In this document: positions 44,548-53,572 of the stretch, piece by piece
Numbering within the stretch: position 1 is the first letter of the stretch
How the letters are laid out: each line of letters begins with the position of its first letter
Source of the DNA: Pseudonocardia sp. DSM 110487
Lineage (GTDB): Bacteria; Actinomycetota; Actinomycetes; Mycobacteriales; Pseudonocardiaceae
NCBI RefSeq assembly: GCF_019468565.1
Contig: NZ_CP080521.1
Location: forward strand, 4,898,001 to 4,962,000
DNA length: 64,000 bases
Direction: 5' to 3'
Position numbers and translations under genes: made by a program
The notes under the pieces: model-generated
What the model was told of the DNA's origin: nothing
The model's database searches: none
The model's input: the letters and a program-made list of their open reading frames with translations, nothing else

Positions 44548-45330
44548 CTACCGGAGGCGGACTATGCGGACGGCGAGCGCGCTCGCGGCCGCCGTCCATA
44601 CGAGCAGCACCAGCACCGTGGCGGCGGCCGGGGGCGCGCCGGTGGCGAGGGTGTCGCGCAGGCCATCGGCCAGCGCGCCGGACGGCAGGGCCGCCGCCAC
44701 GACGGCGAGCGGGCCCGGCAGCTGGTCGACGGGGATCACGATGCCGCCCGCGAGCAGCAGCACGAACCACACCAGGTTGGCCACGGCAAGGGTGATCTCG
44801 GCGCGCAGCGTCCCGCCGAGCAGGATCCCGAGCGCGGCGAAGGCGGCGCAGCCCAGCAGCACGAGCAGCAACCCCCAGCCGACGCCCGCAGGCGCGGGGC
44901 GCCAGCCCAGCGCGGCGGCGATCGCCCCGAGCACGACGATCTGCACCGCGACCACGCCGAGCACGGCGACGAGCCGCCCGGCCACGAGCAGCCAGCGGGG
45001 GAGCGCCGTGGCGGCGAGCCTGCGCACCACCCCGTAGCGGCGGTCGAAACCGAGTGCGATCGCCTGCCCGGTGAACGCGGTGGACATCACGGCGAGCGCG
45101 AGCACCCCCGGCGCCACGGCGTCGATCCGCGGCTCCGGCAGCGGCACCACGGCCAGCAGGGTGAGCCCCACCAGCAGGACGATCGGGATCAGCACCGTGA
45201 GCAGCACCTGCTCGCCGTGGCGCAGCGCGAGCCGCAGCTCGGTGGCCGACTGGGCGGCGAGCATCCGCAGTGGTGACCCGGGCCCTGGCCGGGGCGTGAA
45301 CGTGCCCGCGGGGAACAAAGGTGGCGTCAT
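44548..45330 (-). CDS. ABC-2-type exporter permease
   Basis: A 260-residue membrane protein with six spans, of the ABC-2 (DrrB-like) family. The N-terminal segment RMLAAQSATELRLALRHGEQ precedes the first span, and PIVLLVGLTLLAVVPLPEP starts the membrane part. The ATG at 45330 overlaps the stop of the ATPase gene (ATGA). It partners with the ATPase upstream. The pair matches the order of the Rv1457c/Rv1458c neighbourhood as I recall it; the exported substrate is unknown. Confidence 0.9.
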   Translation of the reverse strand: MTPPLFPAGTFTPRPGPGSPLRMLAAQSATELRLALRHGEQVLLTVLIPIVLLVGLTLLAVVPLPEPRIDAVAPGVLALAVMSTAFTGQAIALGFDRRYGVVRRLAATALPRWLLVAGRLVAVLGVVAVQIVVLGAIAAALGWRPAPAGVGWGLLLVLLGCAAFAALGILLGGTLRAEITLAVANLVWFVLLLAGGIVIPVDQLPGPLAVVAAALPSGALADGLRDTLATGAPPAAATVLVLLVWTAAASALAVRIVRLR

Positions 45331-46271
45331 GAGCGCAGCTCCCGCCCGGTGAGCTCGAGGAACACGTCTTCGAGGCTGCGGCGCGCGACCTGCACGTCGT
45401 CGGCGAGTGCGCCGTGTGTGGCGCACCATGACGTGATGGTGGACAGCACGTGCGGGTCGATGCGGCCCTGCACGACGTAGCGCCCTGCGACCGGCTCGTC
45501 GGCGCCGTACCCGGCGGGGAGCGCCGCGGCGAGCTCGGCGACGTCCATGCCGGGCCGGGCGCGGAAGCGCAGCTCCTGCTGGCCACCGGTGGCGGTGAGC
45601 GCGGCGGGGGAGCCCTGCGCCACGACCCGCCCGGCGTCGACGATCACGACGTGATCGGCGAGCGCCTCCGCCTCCTCCATCAGGTGCGTGGTGAGCAGCA
45701 CGGACACGCCGTCGCGGCGCAGCGCGCGGATCAGTTCCCAGACCAGCCTGCGGCCCTGCGGGTCCATCCCGGCTGTCGGCTCGTCGAGGAATACCAGCTC
45801 GGGCCGGCCGACGATGGCGCAGGCCAGTGCGAGGCGCTGCTGCTGCCCGCCGGACAGCCGTTTGTACGGGGTGCGTGCGCAGGAGTCGAGCCCGAGCACT
45901 GCGGTGAGCCAGCCGACCTCGAGGGGGTGTGCGGAGCATGCGGCGACGAGGCGGAGCATCTCGGCGGCGTGCACGCCCGGGTAGGCACCGCCGCCCTGCG
46001 GCATCACGCCGATGCGGGCGCGCAGGGCGTCGGGGGCGCCCGCGGGGTCGACGCCCAGCACGCGCACCTCGCCCGCGTCGGCGCGCAGGAATCCCTCGCA
46101 GACCTCGACGGTGGTGGTCTTGCCCGCGCCGTTGGGTCCGAGCAGCGCGAGGACGGACCCGGTGCCCAGCTCGAGGTCGAGGCCGTCGACCGCGGTGGTG
46201 CGGCCGTAGCGTTTCACCAGGCCCCGAACCGTCACGGCGGGCGGCCCGGCAGTCGACCGCACGGTACTCAC
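45327..46271 (-). CDS. ABC exporter ATP-binding protein (DrrA-like)
   Basis: A 314-residue ATPase. It has Walker A LLGPNGAGKTTTVE, a Q-loop in GVMPQGGGAYPG, signature RLSGGQQQRLALA, Walker B LVFLDEPTAGMDP and the H-loop TTHLMEEAEALADH. The C-terminal DUF4162-like region is typical of DrrA-type exporters. The GTG at 46271 gives the right N-terminus; a GTG nine bases further in is also possible. mptB ends 11 bases upstream, so all three genes are likely cotranscribed. Confidence 0.92.
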   Translation of the reverse strand: MSTVRSTAGPPAVTVRGLVKRYGRTTAVDGLDLELGTGSVLALLGPNGAGKTTTVEVCEGFLRADAGEVRVLGVDPAGAPDALRARIGVMPQGGGAYPGVHAAEMLRLVAACSAHPLEVGWLTAVLGLDSCARTPYKRLSGGQQQRLALACAIVGRPELVFLDEPTAGMDPQGRRLVWELIRALRRDGVSVLLTTHLMEEAEALADHVVIVDAGRVVAQGSPAALTATGGQQELRFRARPGMDVAELAAALPAGYGADEPVAGRYVVQGRIDPHVLSTITSWCATHGALADDVQVARRSLEDVFLELTGRELRS

Positions 46272-46282
46272 GATCGACGAGC

Positions 46283-47953
46283 TTAAGGCGTGGTCTCGCG
46301 CACGGGGACAGGGGCGGGAACGGGGGCCCGGCCGGGCAGCACGTCGATGTCGTGGCCGCTCTGGCCGGCGAGGTGGCGGCGCAGCACGAGCAGGAAGACC
46401 AGCAGGATCCCGATCCCGGCGATGATCGACATCGGGAGCTGGAACGCGCGGAACTGGAAGTCGGCGCCGGTGGGCGGTACCAGTACGGCGAGGACGGCCG
46501 ACGCGGCGAGCGCGGCGCGCCGGTAGCGGGGCAGCCCGCGGGTGGCGGCGAGCGGGATGGCGGCCCAAAGCAGGTACCAGGGGTGCACGACCGGGCCGAG
46601 CAGCACCACGGCGCCGAGCGCCGTGCCCATGCCGGTGATCGGCTCGACGCGGCCGCGCAGGACGGCGAAGAGCAGCACGACGAGGAGCACGGCCGACGCC
46701 GCAAGGCCGATGTTGCGGGACACGGCGAGCACGGCGTCGGTGTGGTCGCCCAGCCGTGCCAGGATGCCGACCTGCCCGCCGATCATGCCGAGGTCGGTGG
46801 TGACCGACATCCAGCTCCGGATGAGCTGGGGGATGTCGAGCGTCGTCAGCCAGCCGATCCCGACGCCCATGCCCACCGACATCGGGAGGTAGCAGGCCAC
46901 GGCGAGGAGGCCGAAAAGCCCGGCGACGGGGACGACGTGCGTGATCCGCCCGCCCCGACGGCGGGCCCACTCCATGCCGAGGAAGCCCAGCGCGAGGATG
47001 GCCGGCAGCTTGATCGCCGAGGCCGCGATGATGAGCAGCGCGCCTGCCAGCAGGTTGCGGTCGAGCAGCCGGTCGCCCGCGCGCAGCCCGATCTCGAAGC
47101 CGGCGAGCATCAGGCCGACCATGAGCGCCTCGTTGTGGATGCCGCTCACGAGGTGGAACAGGACGAGGGGGTTGGCGAGGCCGAGCCACATCGCGAGGCC
47201 GGTGTCGAGCCCGCAGCGCCGGGCCAGCTTCGGCAGCGCCCACACCATGAGGCCGAGGCCGGCGAACGCGAGCAGCCGGTACTCGAAGATGCCGAGCACG
47301 ATGTCGTTGCCCGACAGGGCCGTGATCCCGCGGCCCATGATCAGGAACAGCGGCCCGTACGGCGCGGGGGTGTCGCGCCAGATCGTGGGGATGCTGCGGG
47401 TGAGCGGGTCGTCGACGCCGAGCGCCTCGGCCGGCCCGAGCACGTACGGGTCGAGGCCGCGGGCGAGGGTGGCGCTCTGCGCGAGGTAGCTGTAGACGTC
47501 GCGGGAGAAGAGCGGCGGGGCCAGCGCGAGCGGCACGGCCCACATCACGGCGGTGCGGGCGAGCTGTGCCGGAGTGGGCGCGGGCGCTACGGCGCCGCGT
47601 GCGCGCAGCATCTTGCCGACCCACAGCCACGCGAGCACCAGCAGGCAGATGCCGGTGTAGGTGACGGCGATCGCGATGGTGGTGTTGCGGCTGGGCAGGC
47701 CGAGCAGCCGCAGCCCGAACAGGGGGTTGGGCACCGGCAGCGCACCGGCCCCGAGCCCGCCGATCGCCATGAGGAGGGTGCCGGTGAGCCCGACCAGTCG
47801 CGGCATCCGGCTGGGGTCGCGAACGCGCGACGGAGCGGGCACCGCTGCAGTTTCTGCGGTGTCGAGCTCCCGGGCGACCATGGAGGGCAGCGTATCCAGT
47901 GCCGCACGCGGGTTGGTCACCCCGTGTCCGAACGGGTGTGACGGGTCAGACAC
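46283..47953 (-). CDS. mptB: Polyprenol-phosphomannose-dependent alpha-1,6-mannosyltransferase
   Basis: A GT-C-fold membrane glycosyltransferase of the MptA/MptB family (556 residues, about 13 spans), which builds the alpha-1,6-mannan core of lipomannan and lipoarabinomannan. The first large extracytoplasmic loop holds the conserved acidic motif PLFSRDVYSYLAQSATL. YGPLFLIMGRGI, SGIHNEALMVGLMLAG and VVHPWYLLWAAIPLA are further family marks. The GTG at 47953 overlaps the stop of the upstream remnant; an ATG at 47881 would shorten the tail by 24 residues. In the ancestral layout its start was coupled to the serine hydrolase upstream. Confidence 0.87.
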   Translation of the reverse strand: MSDPSHPFGHGVTNPRAALDTLPSMVARELDTAETAAVPAPSRVRDPSRMPRLVGLTGTLLMAIGGLGAGALPVPNPLFGLRLLGLPSRNTTIAIAVTYTGICLLVLAWLWVGKMLRARGAVAPAPTPAQLARTAVMWAVPLALAPPLFSRDVYSYLAQSATLARGLDPYVLGPAEALGVDDPLTRSIPTIWRDTPAPYGPLFLIMGRGITALSGNDIVLGIFEYRLLAFAGLGLMVWALPKLARRCGLDTGLAMWLGLANPLVLFHLVSGIHNEALMVGLMLAGFEIGLRAGDRLLDRNLLAGALLIIAASAIKLPAILALGFLGMEWARRRGGRITHVVPVAGLFGLLAVACYLPMSVGMGVGIGWLTTLDIPQLIRSWMSVTTDLGMIGGQVGILARLGDHTDAVLAVSRNIGLAASAVLLVVLLFAVLRGRVEPITGMGTALGAVVLLGPVVHPWYLLWAAIPLAATRGLPRYRRAALAASAVLAVLVPPTGADFQFRAFQLPMSIIAGIGILLVFLLVLRRHLAGQSGHDIDVLPGRAPVPAPVPVRETTP

Positions 47954-48254
47954 CCGGCAGGGTGAGGAAGTTGTACTCCCAGGCCACTGCCAGGAAGGCG
48001 ACGCCCGCGAGCGCGACCGCCGTGTAGTGCAGGCGGGCCGGCGCCGACCACCACCGGTGCCGCCACGCGAGCGCGGCCGACACCAGCACCCCGAGCGCGC
48101 AGACGGCGGCGAGGAAAGGCAGGGCCTGCAGCACCGTGAGGGCAGGAGTGCCGCCGATGAGCGCGTCGATGAACCGGTCGAGCGGCATCGCCAGCCACGC
48201 CGCGAAGCCGAGGAACGCCACGATCAGCACGGCCATCGCCCCGGCGAGCCACCT
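47946..48254 (-). pseudogene. Severed C-terminal membrane domain of serine hydrolase
   Basis: The last 102 codons of the interrupted hydrolase gene. From RWLAGAMAVLIVAFLGFA onward it holds about three hydrophobic spans and ends EYNFLTLPGV. It is separated from the main part by the 162-bp element plus one TA copy (164 bases, a frameshift). The reading frame continues upstream into the element (to about 48314), so a short 122-residue hybrid could in theory be made, but no ribosome-binding site supports it. It overlaps the mptB start by 8 bases. Confidence 0.8.
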
Positions 48255-48255
48255 A

Positions 48256-48417
48256 GTGTCCCGAACCGGAAGTCCACCACATAACTCGACGGCCCAGCTT
48301 CCCGCTGGGCGCACCGGCGAACCGGCCGAGTACGCCCGGTACGAGGCCGGCCCGCCGGCGCACCCAGCGGAAACCTGGATCCGCCGATTTATGCACCGGA
48401 CTTCCGGTTCGGGACAC
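48256..48417. mobile_element. 162-bp MITE-like element with terminal inverted repeats, TA-flanked
   Basis: The ends are perfect inverted repeats, GTGTCCCGAACCGGAAGTCC (48256-48275) and its complement (48398-48417). Each end is flanked by TA, and the whole sits within CTAG, the target preference known for some IS630/Tc1-mariner elements. Including the flanks, symmetry extends to 23 bp. The interior is too short for a transposase and contains a small hairpin (GCCCAGC/GCTGGGC near 48293-48311). Excising it with one TA restores the hydrolase frame (GCT AGG TGG, Ala-Arg-Trp). Confidence 0.88.
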
Positions 48418-50020
48418 TAGCGAGTCGCGCGGCGCCCACCGGCACCCGCCGACGGCGGACGAGCGCAGCGGCAGGCCACGCCAGCGTCGACAGCAGCCCG
48501 GCCGTCGCGGCGAGGGCGAGCCCGAGGTGCAATGTGGTGTCCTGCCACCACGACACGCGTTCCCACGCCACGGTGGCGTCGTCACCGGTGGCGAGGTAAC
48601 TGCCGTCCGCGCCGAACGTGAGCAGCTCCGTGCGGCTGTCCGCCCGGTAGAGCCGTTCCCCGACGGGCACCCAGCGGACGCGGTCCGGGAGGTCGTGGAG
48701 CACCGGGCCGACGGTGGTGAGCGAACCGTCGGGGCCCGGCTCCACCCGCACGTCGGTCAGCGCCTTCGCGAGCAGGCGGGACGGGTCGGACGTGCTGATT
48801 CGGGTGTAGCGGTAGAGGCCGGCCGCCTCGGTGGCGGGCGCGGCGGCCACTACCGGATACGTCGAATGGCCGATCGGGCCTGGCGGGAGGAGCTCGTCGG
48901 CGAACCGCCGGAGCAGTTCGTGGAGCCCCGCGGCGCCACCGACGTCGATGCCGTCCCCGTTCACCGCCGCGAACACCCCCACCCCGAGCGTGGGGAACAA
49001 GGCCATCACGCTGTGCGAGCCGAGGCCGTCGCCGTCGTGCCCGACCGTCGGGTGCCCGCCGAGCACGCCGCGCTGGAACGCGTAGCCCATGCCGGGCAGC
49101 CGGGGGTCGACCGCGAACTGCCGGTCCTGCATCGCGCGGAGCGCGCCGTCGTCCAGTAGCCGGGCGTCGCCCTGCAGTTCGGCGAGCATGAACCGGGCCA
49201 TGTCGGCGGCCGGTGCGATGGCCGAACCGGACGGGAACATGAAGTCGTACGACGGTGGGACCGGGGCTTGGACGACCGACGAGCCGTCGCCGTCCGGCCG
49301 GTGGTTGCGGGCCACATCGGCCCGCAGCGGGTGCGTGGCGGACTGGTCGAACGTGCTGCCGGCCATGTCGAGGGAGCGGAAGACGTGCTCCTCGACGTAG
49401 CGCTCGAACGGCACGCCGGCGCGCAGTTCCACGATGTGACCGGCCAGTGCGATGCCGTAGTTGGAGTAGGAGGGCAGCTGGCCGGGCGGGCGGACCCGGG
49501 CGGGCTGGTGTGCGGCGAGGTACTCGCCGAGCGGCCTGCGGGTGGCACCCGTGTTGCCCGCGTTGCGCTCCTCGAATCCCGCGGTGTGCGTGAGCAGGTG
49601 CGCCAGTGTGACCGGCCGGCCGGGAAAGGTGTCCGGCACCTCGAACCCGGTCAGGTAGCCGTTCACGTCGCTGTGCAGGTCGAGCTCGCCGCGGGCGACG
49701 AGCTGCATCGCCGCCGTGGCCGCGAACAGCTTGCTGATCGAGTCGAGGTGGACGGGGGTGCGGTCGTCGAGCGGACGGCCCGTGTCGAGGTCGGCGACGC
49801 CGTAGCCCCCGGCGAACACCTGCCGCCCGCCCGCCACGACGGCGACCGAAGCCCCGGGCAGCCGCAGCCGGTGCAGCTGCTCGGGCACGACGCGGTCCAT
49901 GAACGCCCTGACCGCGCCGGGATCGAGCGCGTTGGGGGGCGCGGCCCACGCACTGCCGGCCGTCCCGACCCCGCCGACGAGCAGACCGAGGACCACTGCG
50001 AAGACAACCCGGATTCGCAC
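48389..50020 (-). pseudogene. Beta-lactamase-related serine hydrolase, truncated by element insertion
   Basis: A CubicO/class C beta-lactamase-like hydrolase. From the GTG at 50020 a signal peptide leads (FAVVLGLLVGGVGTAGSAWA). The catalytic motif SxxK is LDSISKLFA, the YxN motif is in PSYSNYGIA, and GHDGDGLGS stands in the KTG position. A C-terminal beta domain follows, then one membrane span (LHLGLALAATAGLLSTLAWP). The last 9 residues come from the inserted element. The original protein would have been about 636 residues with four C-terminal spans. The catalytic domain is intact, so a secreted, one-span version may still be active. Confidence 0.82.
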
Positions 50021-50176
50021 GTGAGCAGCGTCACGATCAGGGTCTGGAACGATCAATCCGGCCAGCCGCCGGGAGTGCGGGGGGTCAACCCCCCTTCCGA
50101 CCTGCGGCGACCCCGACCGCGCGCCGGGCGTGAGTGTCCTCACCTGGGGTGGGGGCGGCTTTGCCCTGGCGGGGGA

Positions 50177-50199
50177 TATACGCAAGACTGGTGTTGTGA
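50177..50199 (+). promoter_or_regulatory. Candidate -10 box and SufR operator before sufR
   Basis: TATACG (50177-50182) could be the -10 box. AGACT-GGTGT-TGTGA (50185-50199) matches, with one change, the ACACT-N5-TGTGA palindrome I recall for mycobacterial SufR. It covers the expected transcription start and the GTG start of sufR, which fits autorepression of the suf operon. No ribosome-binding site is visible, so the sufR message may be nearly leaderless. Confidence 0.45.
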
Positions 50200-50945
50200 A
50201 AAGCGCCCGGCCTGCCGTGCCGGTCGACGTCCGCCCGCTGGAGGGTGCGTCGACCGGTGAGGGCCGCACGCGCGAGGCCGTTTCCCGGCTGCTGATGGAG
50301 CAGGGCCCGATCACGGCGGCGGCCGTCGCCGCGGAGCTGGAGCTGTCGGCCGCTGCCGTGCGGCGCCACCTCGACGCGCTGCTCGCCGACGGGGAGGCCG
50401 AGGTACGCGAGGCGCCCCGGCGGGGCCCGCGGGGGCGAGGCCGCCCGGCGCGGGAGTACCTGCTCACCGATGCTGGCCGGGCCCGGTTCGGCCACGGGTA
50501 CGACGAGCTGGCCGTAGCCGCGCTGCATTACCTCGCGGAGCACGGTGGCGAGTCCGCGGTGCGCGGGTTCGCCCGCAGCCGGGTGGACGCGCTGCTCGCG
50601 TCCGGTGCGCAGCAGGTCACGGCGGCGGCCCGGCCGGACGAGCGGGCAGAGGCCCTCGCCGCGCTGCTCACCGCGCGCGGCTACGCGGCGCAGGCCCGCG
50701 AGTCGCGCACCGGCGTGCAGCTGTGCCAGCACCACTGCCCGGTGGCCCACGTCGCGGCCGCGTTTCCCGAACTGTGCGAGGCCGAGACCCAGGCGTTCGC
50801 TGCCCTGCTCGGCACCCACGTGCAGCGATTGGCCACCATTGCCCGCGGCGACTCCGCGTGCACCACCCACGTTCCGCTGGACTCTCCCGACGTCCGGCGG
50901 AAGCTCGATCCCACCACCGTCCCCGCAGGGAGGCAGCCCGAATGA
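50196..50945 (+). CDS. sufR: SufR, Fe-S-cluster-responsive repressor of the suf operon
   Basis: A 249-residue ArsR/MarR-like winged-helix repressor. The DNA-binding domain is at about residues 25-95 (TREAVSRLLMEQGPITAAAV, LSAAAVRRHLDALLADGEAE). The C-terminal cluster-binding region has QLCQHHCPVAHVAAAFPELC, giving the cysteines and histidine that bind a 4Fe-4S cluster, and a later CTTHVP. In relatives the holo form represses suf genes. The GTG at 50196 is chosen because similarity begins soon after; an upstream ATG at 50130 is less likely. The stop overlaps the sufB ATG (ATGA). Confidence 0.93.
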   Translation: MKSARPAVPVDVRPLEGASTGEGRTREAVSRLLMEQGPITAAAVAAELELSAAAVRRHLDALLADGEAEVREAPRRGPRGRGRPAREYLLTDAGRARFGHGYDELAVAALHYLAEHGGESAVRGFARSRVDALLASGAQQVTAAARPDERAEALAALLTARGYAAQARESRTGVQLCQHHCPVAHVAAAFPELCEAETQAFAALLGTHVQRLATIARGDSACTTHVPLDSPDVRRKLDPTTVPAGRQPE

Positions 50946-52369
50946 CCACCGCTCCTGAGGCACTCACCCAGGAGGAGACGCTCGCGACGCTCGGCCGATA
51001 CGCATTCGGTTGGGCGGACTCCGACGTCGCTGGCGCCTCCGCCCGTCGTGGCCTCTCGGCCGACGTCGTGGCCGACATCTCCCAGATGAAGAACGAGCCG
51101 AAGTGGATGCTCGACTTCCGGCTCAAGGCCCTCGACCTGTTCGAGCGCAAGCCGATGCCGCGCTGGGGCGCCGACCTGTCGGACATCGACTTCGACAACA
51201 TCAAGTACTTCGTGCGGTCCACGGAAAAGCAGGCCACCTCCTGGGAGGAGCTGCCCGAGGACATCAAGAATACCTACGACAGGCTGGGCATCCCAGAGGC
51301 GGAGAAGGCCCGGCTGGTGGCGGGTGTCGCGGCGCAGTACGAGTCCGAGGTCGTCTACCACCAGATCCGCGAGGACCTGGAGCAGCAGGGCGTCATCTTC
51401 CTGGACACCGACACCGGGCTGCGCGAGCACCCGGAGCTGTTCAAGGAGTACTTCGGCTCGGTCATCCCGGCGGGCGACAACAAGTTCTCCGCGCTGAACT
51501 CGGCGGTGTGGTCAGGCGGGTCGTTCATCTACGTGCCGCCTGGCGTGCACGTCGACATCCCGCTGCAGGCCTACTTCCGGATCAACACCGAGAACATGGG
51601 CCAGTTCGAGCGGACGCTGATCATCGTCGACGAAGGTGCCTACGTGCACTACGTCGAGGGCTGCACCGCGCCGATCTACAAGACCGACTCGCTGCACTCC
51701 GCGGTCGTCGAGATCATCGTGAAGAAGGGCGGCCGCTGCCGCTACACGACCATCCAGAACTGGTCGAACAACGTCTACAACCTGGTGACGAAGCGGGCCA
51801 AGGCCGAAGAGGGCGCCACCATGGAGTGGGTCGACGGCAACCTGGGCTCCAAGGTCACCATGAAGTACCCAGCCGTCTGGCTGATGGGTGAGCACGCCAA
51901 GGGCGAGGTGCTCTCGATCGCGTTCGCGGGCGAGGGCCAGCACCAGGACGCCGGGGCGAAGATGGTGCACCTTGCGCCGCACACGTCCTCGACGATCATC
52001 TCGAAGTCGGTGGCGCGCGGCGGTGGCCGCACCTCCTACCGCGGCCTCGTGCAGGTCAACCCGCGGGCCCACCACAGCCGGTCCACGGTGAAGTGCGACG
52101 CGCTGCTGGTCGACACGATCTCGCGGTCCGACACCTACCCGTACGTCGACGTGCGCAACGACAACGTCACGATGGGCCACGAGGCCACGGTCTCGAAGGT
52201 GAGCGACGACCAGCTCTTCTACCTGATGAGCCGCGGCCTCACCGAGGACGAGGCCATGGCCATGGTCGTGCGCGGGTTCGTCGAGCCCATCGCGCGCGAG
52301 CTCCCCATGGAGTACGCGCTGGAGCTGAACCGGCTGATCGAGCTGCAGATGGAGGGCGCTGTCGGATGA
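50942..52369 (+). CDS. sufB: Fe-S cluster assembly scaffold protein SufB
   Basis: The scaffold subunit of the SufBCD complex, on which Fe-S clusters are built (475 residues). It shows the right-handed beta-helix core with VWSGGSFIYVPPGVHVDIPL, FERTLIIVDEGAYVHYVEGC, STVKCDALLVD (conserved cysteine) and the C-terminal QLFYLMSRGLTEDEAMAMVV. The reading frame is continuous; no intein interrupts it, unlike SufB of M. tuberculosis. The ATG overlaps the sufR stop, and the stop overlaps the sufD ATG. Confidence 0.97.
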   Translation: MTTAPEALTQEETLATLGRYAFGWADSDVAGASARRGLSADVVADISQMKNEPKWMLDFRLKALDLFERKPMPRWGADLSDIDFDNIKYFVRSTEKQATSWEELPEDIKNTYDRLGIPEAEKARLVAGVAAQYESEVVYHQIREDLEQQGVIFLDTDTGLREHPELFKEYFGSVIPAGDNKFSALNSAVWSGGSFIYVPPGVHVDIPLQAYFRINTENMGQFERTLIIVDEGAYVHYVEGCTAPIYKTDSLHSAVVEIIVKKGGRCRYTTIQNWSNNVYNLVTKRAKAEEGATMEWVDGNLGSKVTMKYPAVWLMGEHAKGEVLSIAFAGEGQHQDAGAKMVHLAPHTSSTIISKSVARGGGRTSYRGLVQVNPRAHHSRSTVKCDALLVDTISRSDTYPYVDVRNDNVTMGHEATVSKVSDDQLFYLMSRGLTEDEAMAMVVRGFVEPIARELPMEYALELNRLIELQMEGAVG

Positions 52370-53544
52370 CGGCTCCAGAAGTTGCCGGCCTCGCACCCGA
52401 GCTGAAGGGCGCGAAGAAGGGCCAGGGAGAGTCGCCGATCGCGTCGGCGATCGATCGCTTCACGTCCTACGACGTCGAGGCGTTCGAGGTCCCCGGCGGT
52501 CGCGAGGAGAACTGGCGGTTCACCCCGCTGCGCCGGCTGCGCGGCCTGCACGACGGGTCGGCGTCCCTCGACGCCTCGACGAAGGTCGAGGTCTCGGCTG
52601 GGGACGGCGTCACCGTGGAGACCGTCGGCCGCGACGACCAGCGCCTCGGTGCGGGCGGTGTCCCGGCCGACCGGGTCGCCGCCGCCGCGTGGTCGGCCTT
52701 CCGCGAGGCCACCGTCGTCACCCTCGACGGCACGCCAGGGCCCGTCACGATCACGGTCACCGGACCGGGGGAGGGGCGCAGCGCCTCGGGCCACCTGCAG
52801 CTGCGCACCACCCTGCACACCGAGGCCACGGTCGTGGTCGAGCATCGCGGTTCGGGCACCGTCGCCGACAACCTCGAGGTCGTGCTCGCCGAGGGCTCGC
52901 GCCTGGAGCTCGTGGTCACCGAGGAGTGGGCCGACGACGCCGTGCACTTGGGCGCCCGCCACCTGTCGGTGGGGCGCGACGCCACCCTGCGTTCCACGGT
53001 CGTGTTCCTCGGCGGCGACCTGGTACGGGTCGGCGAGACCGTCAGCTACACCGGCCCCGGCGGCGACGCCGAGCTGCGTGGGCTCGGCTACGCCGACGCC
53101 GGCCAGCACCTGGAGCAGCGGCTGCTCGTCGACCACTCGGTGCCGCACTGCCGCTCGGACGTGCTCTACAAGAACGCGCTGCAGGGCGACGGGGCGCACA
53201 CCGTCTGGATCGGTGACGTGGTGATCCGGGCCGCCGCCGAGGCCACCGAGACGTTCGAGTTCAACCGCAACCTGGTGCTCACCGAACGCGCCCGTGCCGA
53301 CTCGGTGCCCAACCTGGAGATCGAGACCGGCGAGATCACCGGCGCCGGCCACGCCAGCGCCACCGGCCGGTTCGACGACGAGCAGCTGTTCTACCTGCAG
53401 AGCCGCGGCATCCCCGAGGACGTGGCCCGCAGGCTCGTCGTCCGCGGCTTCTTCGGCGAGATCCTGTCCAAGATCACCCTGCCCGAGCTTCGCGAGCGCC
53501 TCGAAGCGGCCGTCGAGGCCGAGCTCGCAGTGACCGGCGTCTGA
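52366..53544 (+). CDS. sufD: Fe-S cluster assembly protein SufD
   Basis: A SufB paralogue that completes the SufBC2D scaffold (392 residues). The N-terminal helical part (FTSYDVEAFEVPGGREENWRF) is followed by the beta-helix with LEQRLLVDHSVPHCRSDVLYKN and GDVVIRAAAEATETFEFNRN. The C-terminal helical part has DDEQLFYLQSRGIPEDVARR. The ATG overlaps the sufB stop (ATGA). sufC begins 28 bases downstream. Confidence 0.95.
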   Translation: MTAPEVAGLAPELKGAKKGQGESPIASAIDRFTSYDVEAFEVPGGREENWRFTPLRRLRGLHDGSASLDASTKVEVSAGDGVTVETVGRDDQRLGAGGVPADRVAAAAWSAFREATVVTLDGTPGPVTITVTGPGEGRSASGHLQLRTTLHTEATVVVEHRGSGTVADNLEVVLAEGSRLELVVTEEWADDAVHLGARHLSVGRDATLRSTVVFLGGDLVRVGETVSYTGPGGDAELRGLGYADAGQHLEQRLLVDHSVPHCRSDVLYKNALQGDGAHTVWIGDVVIRAAAEATETFEFNRNLVLTERARADSVPNLEIETGEITGAGHASATGRFDDEQLFYLQSRGIPEDVARRLVVRGFFGEILSKITLPELRERLEAAVEAELAVTGV

Positions 53545-53572
53545 CCCCACCACCACGGAGCATCCACAGAAC

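Noticed and set aside
46272..47630. N-terminal extension of the ABC ATPase through mptB
   Set aside because: The upstream frame is a shadow of mptB with arginine- and proline-rich sequence; the ATPase domain begins just after the GTG at 46271.
50942..52369. Possible intein in SufB, as known in M. tuberculosis
   Set aside because: The reading frame is a continuous 475 residues with no intein splice motifs or insertion.
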